From positions 1 to 64,000 of the forward strand of contig JBJHCW010000011.1 in assembly GCA_050486205.1 (NCBI GenBank): DNA of 64,000 nt. Direction: 5' to 3'. A model generated the notes under the pieces. The model ran no database searches, had not been told where the DNA came from, and saw only the letters and a program-made list of their open reading frames with translations. Every line of letters starts with the position of its first letter. Position 1 is the stretch's first letter. Source of the DNA: PWQG01 sp050486205. GTDB lineage: Bacteria > Pseudomonadota > Gammaproteobacteria > Pseudomonadales > Pseudohongiellaceae. This document shows, piece after piece, positions 1 to 8,911 of this stretch. The position numbers and the translations under genes were made by a program.

Positions 1-347
1 GGACCATGACGGCGTTCACGATAGGGGCACTGTCCATGATCGGTGTGCCGCCCACTGCGGGCTTTGTCTCCAAGTGGTACATATTTGGCGGTGCGTGGGA
101 CCTTGAGAACTACTACGTGGTGATTGTGCTCATGGTGTCCACGGCTCTGAATGCGGCCTATTTTCTGCCTATCATATTCAATGCCTTTTTTGGCAAGGAG
201 CAGGGTGAGGTATTGAAGCCCCATGGAGAGGCGCCGCTGAACATGGTGACTGCGCTCATGATTACGGCAACGATGACGCTGTTGTTCTTCTTCCTCAGCG
301 GTCCCCTGATCGACCTGGAGTATCAACTGGCCGGAGGTGTCCGATAA
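1..347 (+). CDS. Proton-translocating antiporter subunit (MrpD/NuoN-like), 5' partial
   Basis: This is the last ~114 codons of a polytopic membrane protein that begins before the window. The visible part has a G-V-P-P-T-A-G-F-V-S-K-W motif, as in the MrpD/NuoM/NuoN proton-channel family, then three hydrophobic helices and a short polar tail. Proteins of this family carry protons across the inner membrane, either in Na+/H+ antiporters of the Mrp type or in complex-I-like enzymes. The stop codon overlaps the start of the next gene by one base (TAATG), so the two are translationally coupled and share a complex. The fragment alone does not separate an Mrp antiporter from another complex-I-like assembly. 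The reading frame is open to the window edge, so the true start is not visible. Confidence 0.8.
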   Translation, partial: TMTAFTIGALSMIGVPPTAGFVSKWYIFGGAWDLENYYVVIVLMVSTALNAAYFLPIIFNAFFGKEQGEVLKPHGEAPLNMVTALMITATMTLLFFFLSGPLIDLEYQLAGGVR

Positions 348-2014
348 TGACAGATGTTTTGATGCCGCCGGCGTTCATCCTCCTGGGCGCGGCGATTCTG
401 GTTGCGTTGACCCGGAAAACGGCCCGGAACACGATCTTGCTACTGGCACCGCTGGCCACCCTGGTGTTTGTGCTGATGCTTCAGGACGGTGCTGTCCTGT
501 GGGCCGGATTTCTCAGTTATGAAGTCACACTGGTCGAAGTCGACGGCATGCGAAAGGTGCTGGCGGCGGCATTTGTGCTGATGCTGCTGGCGGTCATGTT
601 CTTTGCCATGAATCGTGCCGGCGCGGTCGAGCTGACTGCAGCAATGGCTTACGGCGGGGCGGCTCTGGGCGTGTTGTTTGCGGGCGACCTGTTGATGCTG
701 TTTCTGTTCTGGGAATTGATGGTGATATTCTCCGCAATCATCATTTTTGCCGCCGGCACAGAAGCCGCGAGAGGCGCTGGCATTCGTTACATCATCATTC
801 AGTTGCTGGCGGGTCTTGTTCTCAAGATTGGTATTGAGGCTGTCACCGCCGAGGCTGGCACCACGGCAATGCAGGCGCTTGTGCTGGAAGGGTTCGGCGC
901 CTGGGTGGTGGCGGCGGCCCTGTTGATCAACGCCGCCGCCGTGCCCCTGTCAGTCTGGTTGACCGATGCCTATCCGGAGGCAACACCAACGGGCACTGCC
1001 TTTCTTGCCGCGTTCACGACCAAGTCGGCCGTGCTGGCCAGCGCCATTTTGTTTGGTGGCGCTGCACCGCTGATCCTGTTCGGCCTGTTGATGATTGTAT
1101 ACGGTACATTCTACGGCATGCGTGAAGACAACATCCGACGACTGCTCTGTTATGCCCTGGTCAGCCAGGTTGGTTTCATGCTTTGTGGGGTCGGTGTGGG
1201 TGGCGAAGCCGTGATCGGTGCCGTCATTGTATTTGCCTTCATCCACGTGCTGGCCATGTGTCTGCTGATGCTCTCGGCTGCAGCTGTGATTGAAGTCAGC
1301 GGCACAGAAAGTCTCAGCGAGACCGGCAATCTTTCCGCGCGGATGCCACTGGTGTTCCTGGCAACAGCATTGGGCTCGGCGGGCCTGGTTCTGGCCCCGG
1401 TTGCGTCCGGTCTACTGGTGAGCATTGGCGAAGCCGGTGAGACCTGGTTGCAGTACGTGTTGCTGTTTGCCGCTACTGCGACAGTGCTGCACGGCGGTTA
1501 CAAGTATCTCTGGATGTGCTTTTTGCGCAAGAGTGTGTCCACGGTGGGCACGGATGTCACTGGCATATCGCGGTTTGGTTTTGTAGTGCCGGCCGTACCA
1601 CTGGCAGCGATCATATTGTTCGCACCGTTGCTGCAGGGTTTGCTTGGTACCGAGCTGCGGTCACTGTTTTCGGTGTCCCAGCTATTGATGCTGCTGGTTT
1701 TGTGCGGCGGCTCTGCCCTGGTGGTCTGGTTGCTGCGACCCCTCATTTCCCAGCCCGAAAGCATCACGGTGGACGTTGATATTGTTTACCGGAAATGGCT
1801 GTCCGCGTTGTGGGTGGACATTGAGCACGCAATAAAGTTGCTGAGTGAGGCTGGTACTGATTTTGCCAAGGGTCCGTTACTGAATATTCCCCGCCGCTGG
1901 TTCCATTATCACGGGCCACAGGGCCCACTTGCCAAAACCTGGGCTACGGGTAGCATGCTGATGTGGGTGACCGTGATTCTGGCGGTACTGCTGATAGGCG
2001 CACGCCTGATGTGA
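347..2014 (+). CDS. Proton-conducting membrane transporter, MrpA/MrpD/NuoL family
   Basis: 555 residues, hydrophobic along most of the length, with about 14 likely membrane helices. Family hallmarks visible are the F-W-E-L-M segment near residue 123 (the conserved helix-5 glutamate), a Y-P-E-A-T-P-T-G-T-A-F stretch near 206 and the following F-T-T-K-S-A-V lysine near 226. These are the charged residues used in the proton path of MrpA/D and NuoL/M/N. The start overlaps the upstream stop by one base. It is the last gene of its operon and is followed by a hairpin at 2030-2058. Likely part of a cation/proton antiporter or a complex-I-like machine in the inner membrane; the transported cation cannot be told from sequence. 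The C-terminal 100 residues include a soluble loop and one final helix. Confidence 0.82.
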   Translation: MTDVLMPPAFILLGAAILVALTRKTARNTILLLAPLATLVFVLMLQDGAVLWAGFLSYEVTLVEVDGMRKVLAAAFVLMLLAVMFFAMNRAGAVELTAAMAYGGAALGVLFAGDLLMLFLFWELMVIFSAIIIFAAGTEAARGAGIRYIIIQLLAGLVLKIGIEAVTAEAGTTAMQALVLEGFGAWVVAAALLINAAAVPLSVWLTDAYPEATPTGTAFLAAFTTKSAVLASAILFGGAAPLILFGLLMIVYGTFYGMREDNIRRLLCYALVSQVGFMLCGVGVGGEAVIGAVIVFAFIHVLAMCLLMLSAAAVIEVSGTESLSETGNLSARMPLVFLATALGSAGLVLAPVASGLLVSIGEAGETWLQYVLLFAATATVLHGGYKYLWMCFLRKSVSTVGTDVTGISRFGFVVPAVPLAAIILFAPLLQGLLGTELRSLFSVSQLLMLLVLCGGSALVVWLLRPLISQPESITVDVDIVYRKWLSALWVDIEHAIKLLSEAGTDFAKGPLLNIPRRWFHYHGPQGPLAKTWATGSMLMWVTVILAVLLIGARLM

Positions 2015-2029
2015 TGTGACGGATATGGC

Positions 2030-2058
2030 GATGGTACCGGGTCTTGCCCGGTACCATC
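2030..2058. terminator. Perfect 12-bp hairpin between convergent genes
   Basis: Arms 2030-2041 and 2047-2058 are perfect complements around a 5-base loop. It lies between the stops of the antiporter operon (plus) and mltD (minus). There is no T tract directly after either arm, so it is at best a weak intrinsic terminator or a 3'-end stabilising structure serving both operons. Confidence 0.5.
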
Positions 2059-2074
2059 CCAGCCTGTGTTTTGA

Positions 2075-3784
2075 TCAGTTGCTTTCACTCACGTGCAGAA
2101 TCAACTGCTGGCCCGGGTGAATCAGCTCATTCCTGCCAATACCATTCCAGCTCTCGATGTCTTCAATTGCCACATCATGGTCGCGCGCTATTCGTGACAG
2201 GGAGTCACCGGGGCGCACCTGGTATTCGACGGTGTCCGCCCGGGTCGCATTGACGCTTTCCGACGCGCCCTGCATGGCTACAGCTGTTGGCTGCAGTCGC
2301 AGCGTCTGACCCGGTCGCAGAACGTCGTCCGTACTGAGATTGTTCCATTCGGCCAGTTCCGCGACACTCATGCGATGACGGTTGGCAATTCGCCAGAGGC
2401 TGTCCCCGCTGCGCACCTGATAGGTTGCAGCGGTCATCATGTCAGATTGTGTGCCGCTGGGATAAATTGGTGCATCCGGTACGTCCAGTGGATCTGTAGC
2501 GCTGTAGGCGCGGGGGATCAGCAGTGAGTTACCGGCGACGATCCGGCTGCCGCTCAGATTGTTGACGCTTTGCAAAATGGCTACCCGTGTGCGGTATCGA
2601 CTGGCGATTCCGCTCAATGTGTCGCCCGGCTGGATGACATAACGATCCCAGGTCACCCGTTGTTGATCATTGAGTGAGGCAAGTCCGTTGCTCAGCTGTT
2701 CAGCATGTGTCACGGGAAGGACAATTGTATGTGGTCCGTCCGGATGGGTTGCCCATTGCCGGTAGCCTGGGTTGAGTCTGTAGATGACTTCCGGCTCCAG
2801 GCCTGAAATATTGGCGACCAGGGTAAGATCTATCTGCGAGCCGGCATCTATGACGGCCAGGTAGGGTTCGTTTGGGATAGGGTCCAGTTCGAGTCCGTGT
2901 TTGTCTGCATCGGCAAACAGATGCGCCAGCGCCAGAATACGTGGGACATGGCGCTGGGTTTCCGTGGGCAGCTGCAATGACCAGAAATCCGTGGGCTCGC
3001 CATTGTCCTGGTTGCGCCGGATGGCGCGCTGCAGGTTACCCTGACCCATGTTGTAGGCAGCAAGAGCCAACAGCCAGTCATTATCAAAAAGATTGTAAAG
3101 TGATTCCAGATAATCCAGTGCCGCTTCAGTGGAGGCCAGCGGGTCGCGGCGGCCGTCGTACCACCAGTCCGCATTCAGCCCCATGCCGGTCGCTGTGCTG
3201 GCCATAAACTGCCAGAGTCCGACAGCGTTCTGTCGGGAAACGGCATTGGGGTTGTAGGCACTTTCCACAATGGGCAGCAGCGCCAGTTCGGTCGGCAATC
3301 CACGTTCTTCGATCCGGTCCACAATCAGGTACAGAAAGGGTTGTGCCCGTTCCGCCACCTGCTGCATATACTCGGGGTTATCAATGTACCAGGACAACGC
3401 TTCCAGGACGCGTTCGTTGTCCTGTTCAAGTGCGAAGCTGAAGCCCTGATTCATACGTTGCCATATATCGGCTGGGGGAAGCTCCAGTGTCTGCTCGGAA
3501 TCCAGCACAATCGCCTGGCGTGGCACGCCGATGTTGCGGTTCTGGTCGCGGCCCAGCGGCCAACGGGACTGTTGTTCTCTGGACAGGGTGCCATGGTGTG
3601 GTGTGGACCCCGCTTCAGTACTTTCGCTGCTGCTGTCGTGTGGCTCGGGCAAGGTGCTGCAGGCATGCAGCAGCGCGCCAGCGGCGATCAGTGCGGCGAG
3701 TCTGCGTTTGACAAAGCGGGGCGGTTGCCCTGAACCTGAATCAATTGGAAGGTTTTGTGAGCAAGGTTTGTTGTCTGAAGTCAT
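2075..3784 (-). CDS. mltD: Membrane-bound lytic murein transglycosylase D with three LysM domains
   Basis: 569 residues. It cleaves peptidoglycan glycan strands to 1,6-anhydro-muropeptides. A hydrophobic signal segment (about 29-41) ends in L-H-A-C at 39-42, a likely lipobox anchoring the protein in the outer membrane. The SLT/GH23 domain covers about 160-290, with the catalytic glutamate at 174 in P-I-V-E-S-A-Y-N-P and the conserved A-A-Y-N-M-G-Q-G-N motif. Three LysM peptidoglycan-binding repeats follow (about 380-430, 455-500 and 519-565), each starting with a P/S-G-D-[TS]-L motif. The 28-residue polar stretch before the hydrophobic core is long for a lipoprotein, but no in-frame alternative start is visible between it and the signal core. 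It lies downstream of gloB on the same strand, as in E. coli. Confidence 0.93.
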   Translation of the reverse strand: MTSDNKPCSQNLPIDSGSGQPPRFVKRRLAALIAAGALLHACSTLPEPHDSSSESTEAGSTPHHGTLSREQQSRWPLGRDQNRNIGVPRQAIVLDSEQTLELPPADIWQRMNQGFSFALEQDNERVLEALSWYIDNPEYMQQVAERAQPFLYLIVDRIEERGLPTELALLPIVESAYNPNAVSRQNAVGLWQFMASTATGMGLNADWWYDGRRDPLASTEAALDYLESLYNLFDNDWLLALAAYNMGQGNLQRAIRRNQDNGEPTDFWSLQLPTETQRHVPRILALAHLFADADKHGLELDPIPNEPYLAVIDAGSQIDLTLVANISGLEPEVIYRLNPGYRQWATHPDGPHTIVLPVTHAEQLSNGLASLNDQQRVTWDRYVIQPGDTLSGIASRYRTRVAILQSVNNLSGSRIVAGNSLLIPRAYSATDPLDVPDAPIYPSGTQSDMMTAATYQVRSGDSLWRIANRHRMSVAELAEWNNLSTDDVLRPGQTLRLQPTAVAMQGASESVNATRADTVEYQVRPGDSLSRIARDHDVAIEDIESWNGIGRNELIHPGQQLILHVSESN

Positions 3785-3843
3785 TTGAGATTGCTATCCA
3801 TGTACTGCTTTATACTTAAAATGCCGTCTTGTTTTTCTGGCAT

Positions 3844-4626
3844 TCAGAATGTGTCTTTCCATTGTCGCAGGGTGGCAAAAACGCTGCTTGTCTCATTCAG
3901 TGCTTGCCCACTGCGCTTCTCGCTCTGTCGTCTGACGCTGTCTATGTGACAACGTAAAAACGGATTGGTTCTCAACTCCAGAGACAGCGTTGAGGGCAAT
4001 GTCCTGCCCTCACGGGCCAGCTTTTCTCTATCCTGCGACACTCGCTGTTGAATGGCCTGGTTGTCCGGCTCCACAGCTGAGGCGAAGGCAAGATTTGCCA
4101 GTGTATATTCGTGTGCGCAATAGACCCTGGTGTCCTGGGCAAGTTGCGCCAGTTTCCCCAGCGACTCGAACATCATTTCGGGCGTGCCTTCAAACAGTCG
4201 TCCACACCCGGCGGCGAACAGTGTATCGCCACAAAACAGCAAGGGGGCAGTGTCATTGGGTACGACGTGAAATGCGATATGGTCGAGTGTGTGACCGGGC
4301 ACTGCAATCACATGAAAGGTTTCCCCAAGCAGTTCCACGCTGGCGTCATCTTCAAGTATGTGACTGACCTGGGGAATGCGCGCCGACCGGGGGCCGTAGA
4401 CAGGTACACTTTGTCGATCGAGCAGCTCGTCAACGCCGCCGGTATGATCCGGGTGGTGGTGAGTCAGCAGGATTCCCCCCATTGTCACTTCATGCTGCTC
4501 AAGCCACTGTACAACCGGCGCTGCATCACCGGGGTCGACCACGTATACCGGTCCGGCGCTGTCACGCTGCAGCAACCAGATGTAGTTGTCCCTGAACGCG
4601 GGAACTGCGGTCACAGTCAATGTCAT
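3844..4626 (-). CDS. gloB: Hydroxyacylglutathione hydrolase (glyoxalase II)
   Basis: 260 residues, close to the usual size of about 250-260. It hydrolyses S-lactoylglutathione to glutathione and D-lactate, the second step of methylglyoxal detoxification in the cytoplasm. The metallo-beta-lactamase metal-binding motif T-H-H-H-P-D-H is at 55-61. Further ligands appear in V-P-G-H-T (near 110), F-C-G-D-T-L-F-A-A-G-C-G-R and Y-C-A-H-E-Y-T. The C-terminal HAGH domain carries the substrate-contact L-R-T-N-P-F-L-R segment. It reads into mltD with a gap of about 60 bases and is divergent from the methyltransferase gene at 4835, an arrangement conserved with E. coli mltD-gloB-yafS. Confidence 0.95.
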   Translation of the reverse strand: MTLTVTAVPAFRDNYIWLLQRDSAGPVYVVDPGDAAPVVQWLEQHEVTMGGILLTHHHPDHTGGVDELLDRQSVPVYGPRSARIPQVSHILEDDASVELLGETFHVIAVPGHTLDHIAFHVVPNDTAPLLFCGDTLFAAGCGRLFEGTPEMMFESLGKLAQLAQDTRVYCAHEYTLANLAFASAVEPDNQAIQQRVSQDREKLAREGRTLPSTLSLELRTNPFLRCHIDSVRRQSEKRSGQALNETSSVFATLRQWKDTF

Positions 4627-4834
4627 GATGAAGAGTATGTCTGGGTTTCATGGGTCAGTTACGGACTCATTCGAGCCCGCTGCCTATGATAGCGTTTATG
4701 TCGCTGAAAACAACCGTCAGGTCGTGATATGCTTCGCAAACAAGCCAAGCCGACGCAGGCCAGTAAAAGTGCGTCACTGATGCCGAATTGGCTGAAAGCC
4801 AGAGTGGCCATAGTGTTTCAGAGGTTCCCTTATC

Positions 4835-5704
4835 ATGGCCCTGATTAACCGTTTACGAGCCCATCGACAGCTGCGAAAGCGAATCCCGCAGCCTGAAGTG
4901 CTGCATGCACAGATGAGTGAGTGGTTTCGTTCGCCCATGGGGGCAGCCCTGATTCGTGCGGAAAAACAAAGGCTTGATCCGGTTATTGCCGGTGTTTTTG
5001 GTTATCACATGCTACAGATGGGCTGCTCGCTCGATGATGCGCTGCTGGATGATTGTCCTGCGGCCTTCAAGGTGCGTTTCAACCCGGTTTATTGTGATCG
5101 GCGCTCGGTTGCAGTGGCCAACAACGAAGCCTTGCCCCTGGCCACTGAAAGCATGGACGCGGTGCTTATCCATCATGCCCTGGACTTTACCACGGACAGT
5201 CATCGCCTGCTGCGCGAGGCAGACCGGGTACTGACTCCGGGCGGGCGGCTTTTGGTCATCGGATTCAATCCCATCAGCTTCTGGGGTTTGAGCAAACTAT
5301 GCCGGTGGCGTCTTGAGTCGCCGTGGAACGCCCGCTTCATATCCACCCTGCGCCTCAGTGATTGGCTCAAGCTGTTGAATTTTCACATAGAAGAGGTGAG
5401 TTATGGCGGCTTTCTCCTGCCATGGGCGTCACCCGGGGTGGTCAGCCATGCGCCGCAACTCGAGCGTATCGGGCAGCGCACCATCAGACCGCTGGGTTGT
5501 TTCTATCTGCTTGTGGCCACCAAGAAATCTGTGCCCATCACACCGGTAATGGCTCGCTGGCCACAATTGAGAGCGCCCGTGATTGGTGCGCCCCTGGCTG
5601 ATGCCGGTCGAATGTCACCGGCGACACCCGGGCGCCGGCAAAGCTCAGCGGATATCCATTCATTGTCCGAGTGGCAACGGAAAAACAATCATATAAAGGA
5701 TTAG
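4835..5704 (+). CDS. Class I SAM-dependent methyltransferase (YafS-like)
   Basis: 289 residues with a methyltransferase type 11 core. The sequence shows a D-A-V-L-I-H-H-A-L-D motif IV and an R-V-L-T-P-G-G-R-L-L-V-I-G-F-N-P segment typical of the post-motif II/III region. The substrate is unknown. Its position between gloB (divergent) and rnhA matches E. coli yafS, so it is probably the orthologue. An A-G-A-G-G element about 10 bases upstream supports the ATG at 4835. The C-terminal ~50 residues are rich in P, R and S and look disordered. Only four bases separate its stop from the TTG start of rnhA, so the genes are probably co-transcribed. Target specificity cannot be inferred. Confidence 0.8.
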   Translation: MALINRLRAHRQLRKRIPQPEVLHAQMSEWFRSPMGAALIRAEKQRLDPVIAGVFGYHMLQMGCSLDDALLDDCPAAFKVRFNPVYCDRRSVAVANNEALPLATESMDAVLIHHALDFTTDSHRLLREADRVLTPGGRLLVIGFNPISFWGLSKLCRWRLESPWNARFISTLRLSDWLKLLNFHIEEVSYGGFLLPWASPGVVSHAPQLERIGQRTIRPLGCFYLLVATKKSVPITPVMARWPQLRAPVIGAPLADAGRMSPATPGRRQSSADIHSLSEWQRKNNHIKD

Positions 5705-5708
5705 ATAT

Positions 5709-6170
5709 TTGTCAGAAGTTATTGAAATATATACAGATGGCGCGTGCAGGGGTAACCCGGGGAAAGGTGGTTGGGGTGCCTTGCTGCGCTTCAGGGGCAA
5801 AGAGAAAGAGCTTTATGGTGGCGATCCGGCCACCACCAACAATCGCATGGAACTGCTTGCAGTCATTCGCGCCCTGGAAGCACTCAAGCGACCGGGGTGC
5901 CGGGTGGTACTCTACAGTGATTCACGTTATGTGCTCTCTGGGATGACCGAATGGCTGCCAGGCTGGAAGGCTCGCGGCTGGAAAACGTCGGCGAAAAAGC
6001 CGGTTCTGAATGCAGAGCTTTGGCAGCGACTTGATGAGCTGGCAGCCGAGCATGACATTGAGTGGCGCTGGGTAAAGGGTCACAGCGGCCACCCGGAAAA
6101 CGAACGCGCTGATCAGTTGGCCAATCGGGGCATCGACGAGTTGACCATTAACGGAGCGATTGACAGATGA
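5709..6170 (+). CDS. rnhA: Ribonuclease HI
   Basis: 153 residues, the standard length. It cuts the RNA strand of RNA-DNA hybrids, removing primers and R-loops. The catalytic acids match the E. coli pattern: D10 in I-Y-T-D-G-A-C, E48 in N-N-R-M-E-L-L, and D71 in S-D-S-R-Y-V. The late K-G-H-S-G-H-P-E-N-E-R-A-D segment supplies the catalytic histidine and the fourth acidic residue. The start is a TTG. A-A-A-G-G-A at 5695-5700 lies eight bases upstream and the next residues match the conserved N-terminus, so TTG is well supported. Its stop overlaps the dnaQ start by four bases (ATGA). In E. coli the two genes are divergent; here they are co-directional and overlapping. Confidence 0.97.
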   Translation: MSEVIEIYTDGACRGNPGKGGWGALLRFRGKEKELYGGDPATTNNRMELLAVIRALEALKRPGCRVVLYSDSRYVLSGMTEWLPGWKARGWKTSAKKPVLNAELWQRLDELAAEHDIEWRWVKGHSGHPENERADQLANRGIDELTINGAIDR

Positions 6171-6883
6171 GGCAGGTAGTACTGGATACAGAAACCACAG
6201 GGCTTGAGCATGAGCAGGGGCACAGGATCATTGAGATCGGTTGTGTTGAGCTTGTCCATCGCCGTCTGACCGGGCGTCACTATCATGTCTATATCAACCC
6301 CGAACGGGAAGTTGAAGAGGGTGCCCTGGAAGTGCACGGCATCAGTGACGAGTTTCTGGCCGACAAGCCGCTTTTTGCACAGGTTGCCCGTGAATTCCTG
6401 GACTTTGTCAAAGGCTCCGAGTTGCTGATTCACAATGCGCCGTTTGATATCGGGTTTCTCGACAGTGAACTTCGACGGCTTGGTGCCGATTTTGGCGCCA
6501 TGGCAGATCACTGCGACATTGTTGATACCCTGGCCATGGCCCGTACCCGACACCCGGGTCAGCGCAATACCCTGGACGCACTGTGCAAGCGTTACGCAGT
6601 GGACAACTCCCAGCGTGAATTACATGGCGCTTTGCTCGATGCGGAGATTCTCGCCGATGTCTATCTGTTGATGACAGGTGGCCAGACCATGTTGTCCCTG
6701 GAGGCTGATGAGTCATCAACATCCGATGGCGCCAGCGCACCCGTACGTCTGGACCGAAGCGGACTGTCGCTGAAGGTGCTGGCCGCCAGTGAGGATGAAG
6801 TGGCCGCGCATCAGGCCTATCTGAAGAAAATAGAAAAAAGCAGTGGTACCTGCCTCTGGATTCTGCAGGATGCAAACAGCTGA
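6167..6883 (+). CDS. dnaQ: DNA polymerase III epsilon subunit (3'-5' proofreading exonuclease)
   Basis: 238 residues, similar to E. coli (243). It is the proofreading exonuclease of the replicative polymerase core. DEDDh motifs are visible: L-D-T-E-T-T-G with D7 and E9 (ExoI), H-N-A-P-F-D-I-G-F-L (ExoII), and H-G-A-L-L-D-A-E-I-L (ExoIII, His plus Asp). A Q- and S-rich linker and a short C-terminal segment, which binds the alpha subunit in the family, follow. It overlaps rnhA by four bases at its start and nudC by one base at its end, so the three are translationally coupled. Confidence 0.97.
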   Translation: MRQVVLDTETTGLEHEQGHRIIEIGCVELVHRRLTGRHYHVYINPEREVEEGALEVHGISDEFLADKPLFAQVAREFLDFVKGSELLIHNAPFDIGFLDSELRRLGADFGAMADHCDIVDTLAMARTRHPGQRNTLDALCKRYAVDNSQRELHGALLDAEILADVYLLMTGGQTMLSLEADESSTSDGASAPVRLDRSGLSLKVLAASEDEVAAHQAYLKKIEKSSGTCLWILQDANS

Positions 6884-7743
6884 TGCAGGACCGCTGGATT
6901 GCGCAGAATCACCGCTCGCTGCCCTACGTGCTTGATTCCCGGCATCTTGAAACCAACGCAAGGCTTCTGCTGTTCAGAGGCAGGGATCTGTTGGTGCACA
7001 ACGACAACTGGTTCTGGTGCCCGGATGATTTGCGCTGCCTCGGCATCAAAGGGTTCCATTGCCTGCCGGTCCAGGAAAGTGAGCAGGGGCTTTACGCCGC
7101 GGTCTCAGTGACCGATGCCATTTACGAGTCTCTTGTCAGTCACTCACCCGTATCCAGCGTGCCCACCCGTTCCCTGTTGCTGGACCGGGGTTTCAGTGAT
7201 TTTGTGCTTTTGGGGCGGGCAAGTCAGCTGAACAACTGGTACCGCACCCATCAGTACTGTGGCGTTTGCGGCCAGCGCAACGAACCGAGACGCGATCAGC
7301 GGATACTGGGGTGCAGTAGCTGTGAGATGGACTATTATCCGCGTATCAACCCCTGTGTTATTGTACTGGTCACTCGGGGCAGAAAGGTGCTGCTGGCGCG
7401 CAGCGCAAGGCGTGGTGCTGATTTTTTCAGTTGCCTGGCCGGTTTTATGGAAATCGGCGAGACACCGGAGCAGACCATTGAGCGGGAGGTCTGGGAAGAG
7501 GTGGGCATTACGGTGCGCAATATCCGTTATTGCCAAAGCCAGTCATGGCCGTTTCCTTCCCAATTGATGCTGGGCTTCATTGCAGACTATGCCGCCGGAG
7601 AAATACAGGTGGATGACATCGAACTGGCAGAAGCTGGTTGGTTTGATGTTGATGACCTGCCGGTGACACCATCGGCGTCGATCAGCGTCGCCGGACAATT
7701 GATACAACATTACGTTGAACTGACAGAACGGGATACTGCATAG
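6883..7743 (+). CDS. nudC: NAD+ diphosphatase / RNA deNADding Nudix hydrolase
   Basis: 286 residues. It hydrolyses NAD(H) to NMN(H) and AMP, and in E. coli removes NAD caps from RNA. A four-cysteine zinc ribbon is present (C-G-V-C-G ... L-G-C-S-S-C, about residues 126-148). It is followed by the Nudix box G-F-M-E-I-G-E-T-P-E with E-R-E-V-W-E-E-V-G, and the subfamily signature S-Q-S-W-P-F-P-S-Q-L-M-L-G-F about 15-20 residues later. That last motif separates NudC from other Nudix proteins. The start overlaps the dnaQ stop by one base (TGATG). The final residues end 34 bases before sohB. Confidence 0.95.
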   Translation: MQDRWIAQNHRSLPYVLDSRHLETNARLLLFRGRDLLVHNDNWFWCPDDLRCLGIKGFHCLPVQESEQGLYAAVSVTDAIYESLVSHSPVSSVPTRSLLLDRGFSDFVLLGRASQLNNWYRTHQYCGVCGQRNEPRRDQRILGCSSCEMDYYPRINPCVIVLVTRGRKVLLARSARRGADFFSCLAGFMEIGETPEQTIEREVWEEVGITVRNIRYCQSQSWPFPSQLMLGFIADYAAGEIQVDDIELAEAGWFDVDDLPVTPSASISVAGQLIQHYVELTERDTA

Positions 7744-7777
7744 CGCAGCGAACCCTGTTGAACAAGGAGATCGAAGC

Positions 7778-8878
7778 TTGGAATATTTAGTGGATCTGGG
7801 CGTTTTTCTGATTCGGGTGATCATTCTGACGGCGGCCATTGTGCTGGCCGTGTCAGCCATCATGGCAGCAGCAACACGGGCCAGGCGCCACATGAGCCGG
7901 GGCACGGTGGTGGTCACACACCTGAACCGCGAGCTGGAGCAGATGCAGAGTACACTTCGCAAAGCGGTCCTGGACAGATTCAGTTTCAAGCTCAGTCAGA
8001 AGCTGGAAAAAAAACGCCGCAAGGCTGAAGCGCAGGAACACAAGCGCAAAGCCAGTTCAAAAGCCAGCACCGGCGCACAGCAAGGTGAAGAGCAAGCATC
8101 TGCCGACGATGACGGTCGCAAGAAGCGCTTGTATGTGATCAATTTCAAGGGTGATTTGGCGGCCACACAGGTTGAATCCCTGCGCCAGGAGATTTCCACG
8201 GTACTGTCCATGGCAGAGCCATGCGACGAGGTCTTGCTGCGGCTGGAAAGTCCTGGCGGCATGGTCAATGCCTACGGCCTTGCCTCCTCACAGTTGTTGA
8301 GAATCCGTGAGCGGGAGATTCCCCTGACCATCTGTGTGGACAAGATGGCGGCCAGCGGTGGGTACATGATGGCCTGTATGGCAAACAGGCTGATTGCTGC
8401 ACCGTTTGCCATGCTCGGTTCAATTGGTGTGGTGCTGCAGGTGCCCAATTTCCACAAGGTCCTGCAGAAGAATGATATTGATTACGAGATGATTACTGCC
8501 GGCGAATTCAAACGCACCTTGACGTTGTTCGGCGAGAACACACAGAAAGCCCGCAGCAAGGTCAAGGACGAGGTTGAAGAGATCCATGGGCTGTTCAAGG
8601 GTTGGGTCAGCCAATATCGTCCGGTGGTTGATATCGACAAGGTATCAACAGGCGAGGTCTGGTTTGGTGCCCAGGCGCTCGAGAATCAATTGGCAGATGA
8701 GATTGGTACCAGTGATGATTACATCATGAGGGCCTGCGAAAGCACCGATGTCTACGAAGTACGCTATGAAATCCGCAAGAACCTGGGCGATCGGATAGGG
8801 AAGTCAGCGCAGACCGTGCTTGATCGTACCCTTTTGAGTTGGGCACAGCGGCTGCGTGAAAGTCGATATTTTTCCTGA
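7778..8878 (+). CDS. sohB: SohB-type membrane-anchored S49 peptidase
   Basis: 366 residues (E. coli SohB is 349). The start is TTG: A-A-G-G-A-G at 7764-7769 lies eight bases upstream, and no in-frame ATG precedes the membrane helix. One N-terminal membrane segment (about 5-28) is followed by a highly charged K/E/A linker (about 65-110), then the S49 peptidase domain in the periplasm. The Ser-Lys dyad is visible as S193 in M-A-A-S-G-G-Y-M-M-A and K245 in G-E-F-K-R-T-L-T. Family members digest signal peptides or misfolded envelope proteins; the physiological substrate is unknown. It is probably the last member of the rnhA-dnaQ-nudC run, with acuI close behind. Confidence 0.9.
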   Translation: MEYLVDLGVFLIRVIILTAAIVLAVSAIMAAATRARRHMSRGTVVVTHLNRELEQMQSTLRKAVLDRFSFKLSQKLEKKRRKAEAQEHKRKASSKASTGAQQGEEQASADDDGRKKRLYVINFKGDLAATQVESLRQEISTVLSMAEPCDEVLLRLESPGGMVNAYGLASSQLLRIREREIPLTICVDKMAASGGYMMACMANRLIAAPFAMLGSIGVVLQVPNFHKVLQKNDIDYEMITAGEFKRTLTLFGENTQKARSKVKDEVEEIHGLFKGWVSQYRPVVDIDKVSTGEVWFGAQALENQLADEIGTSDDYIMRACESTDVYEVRYEIRKNLGDRIGKSAQTVLDRTLLSWAQRLRESRYFS

Positions 8879-8911
8879 ACAGGTTTGACAGGTACAACAT
8901 TGGAGCAAGAC

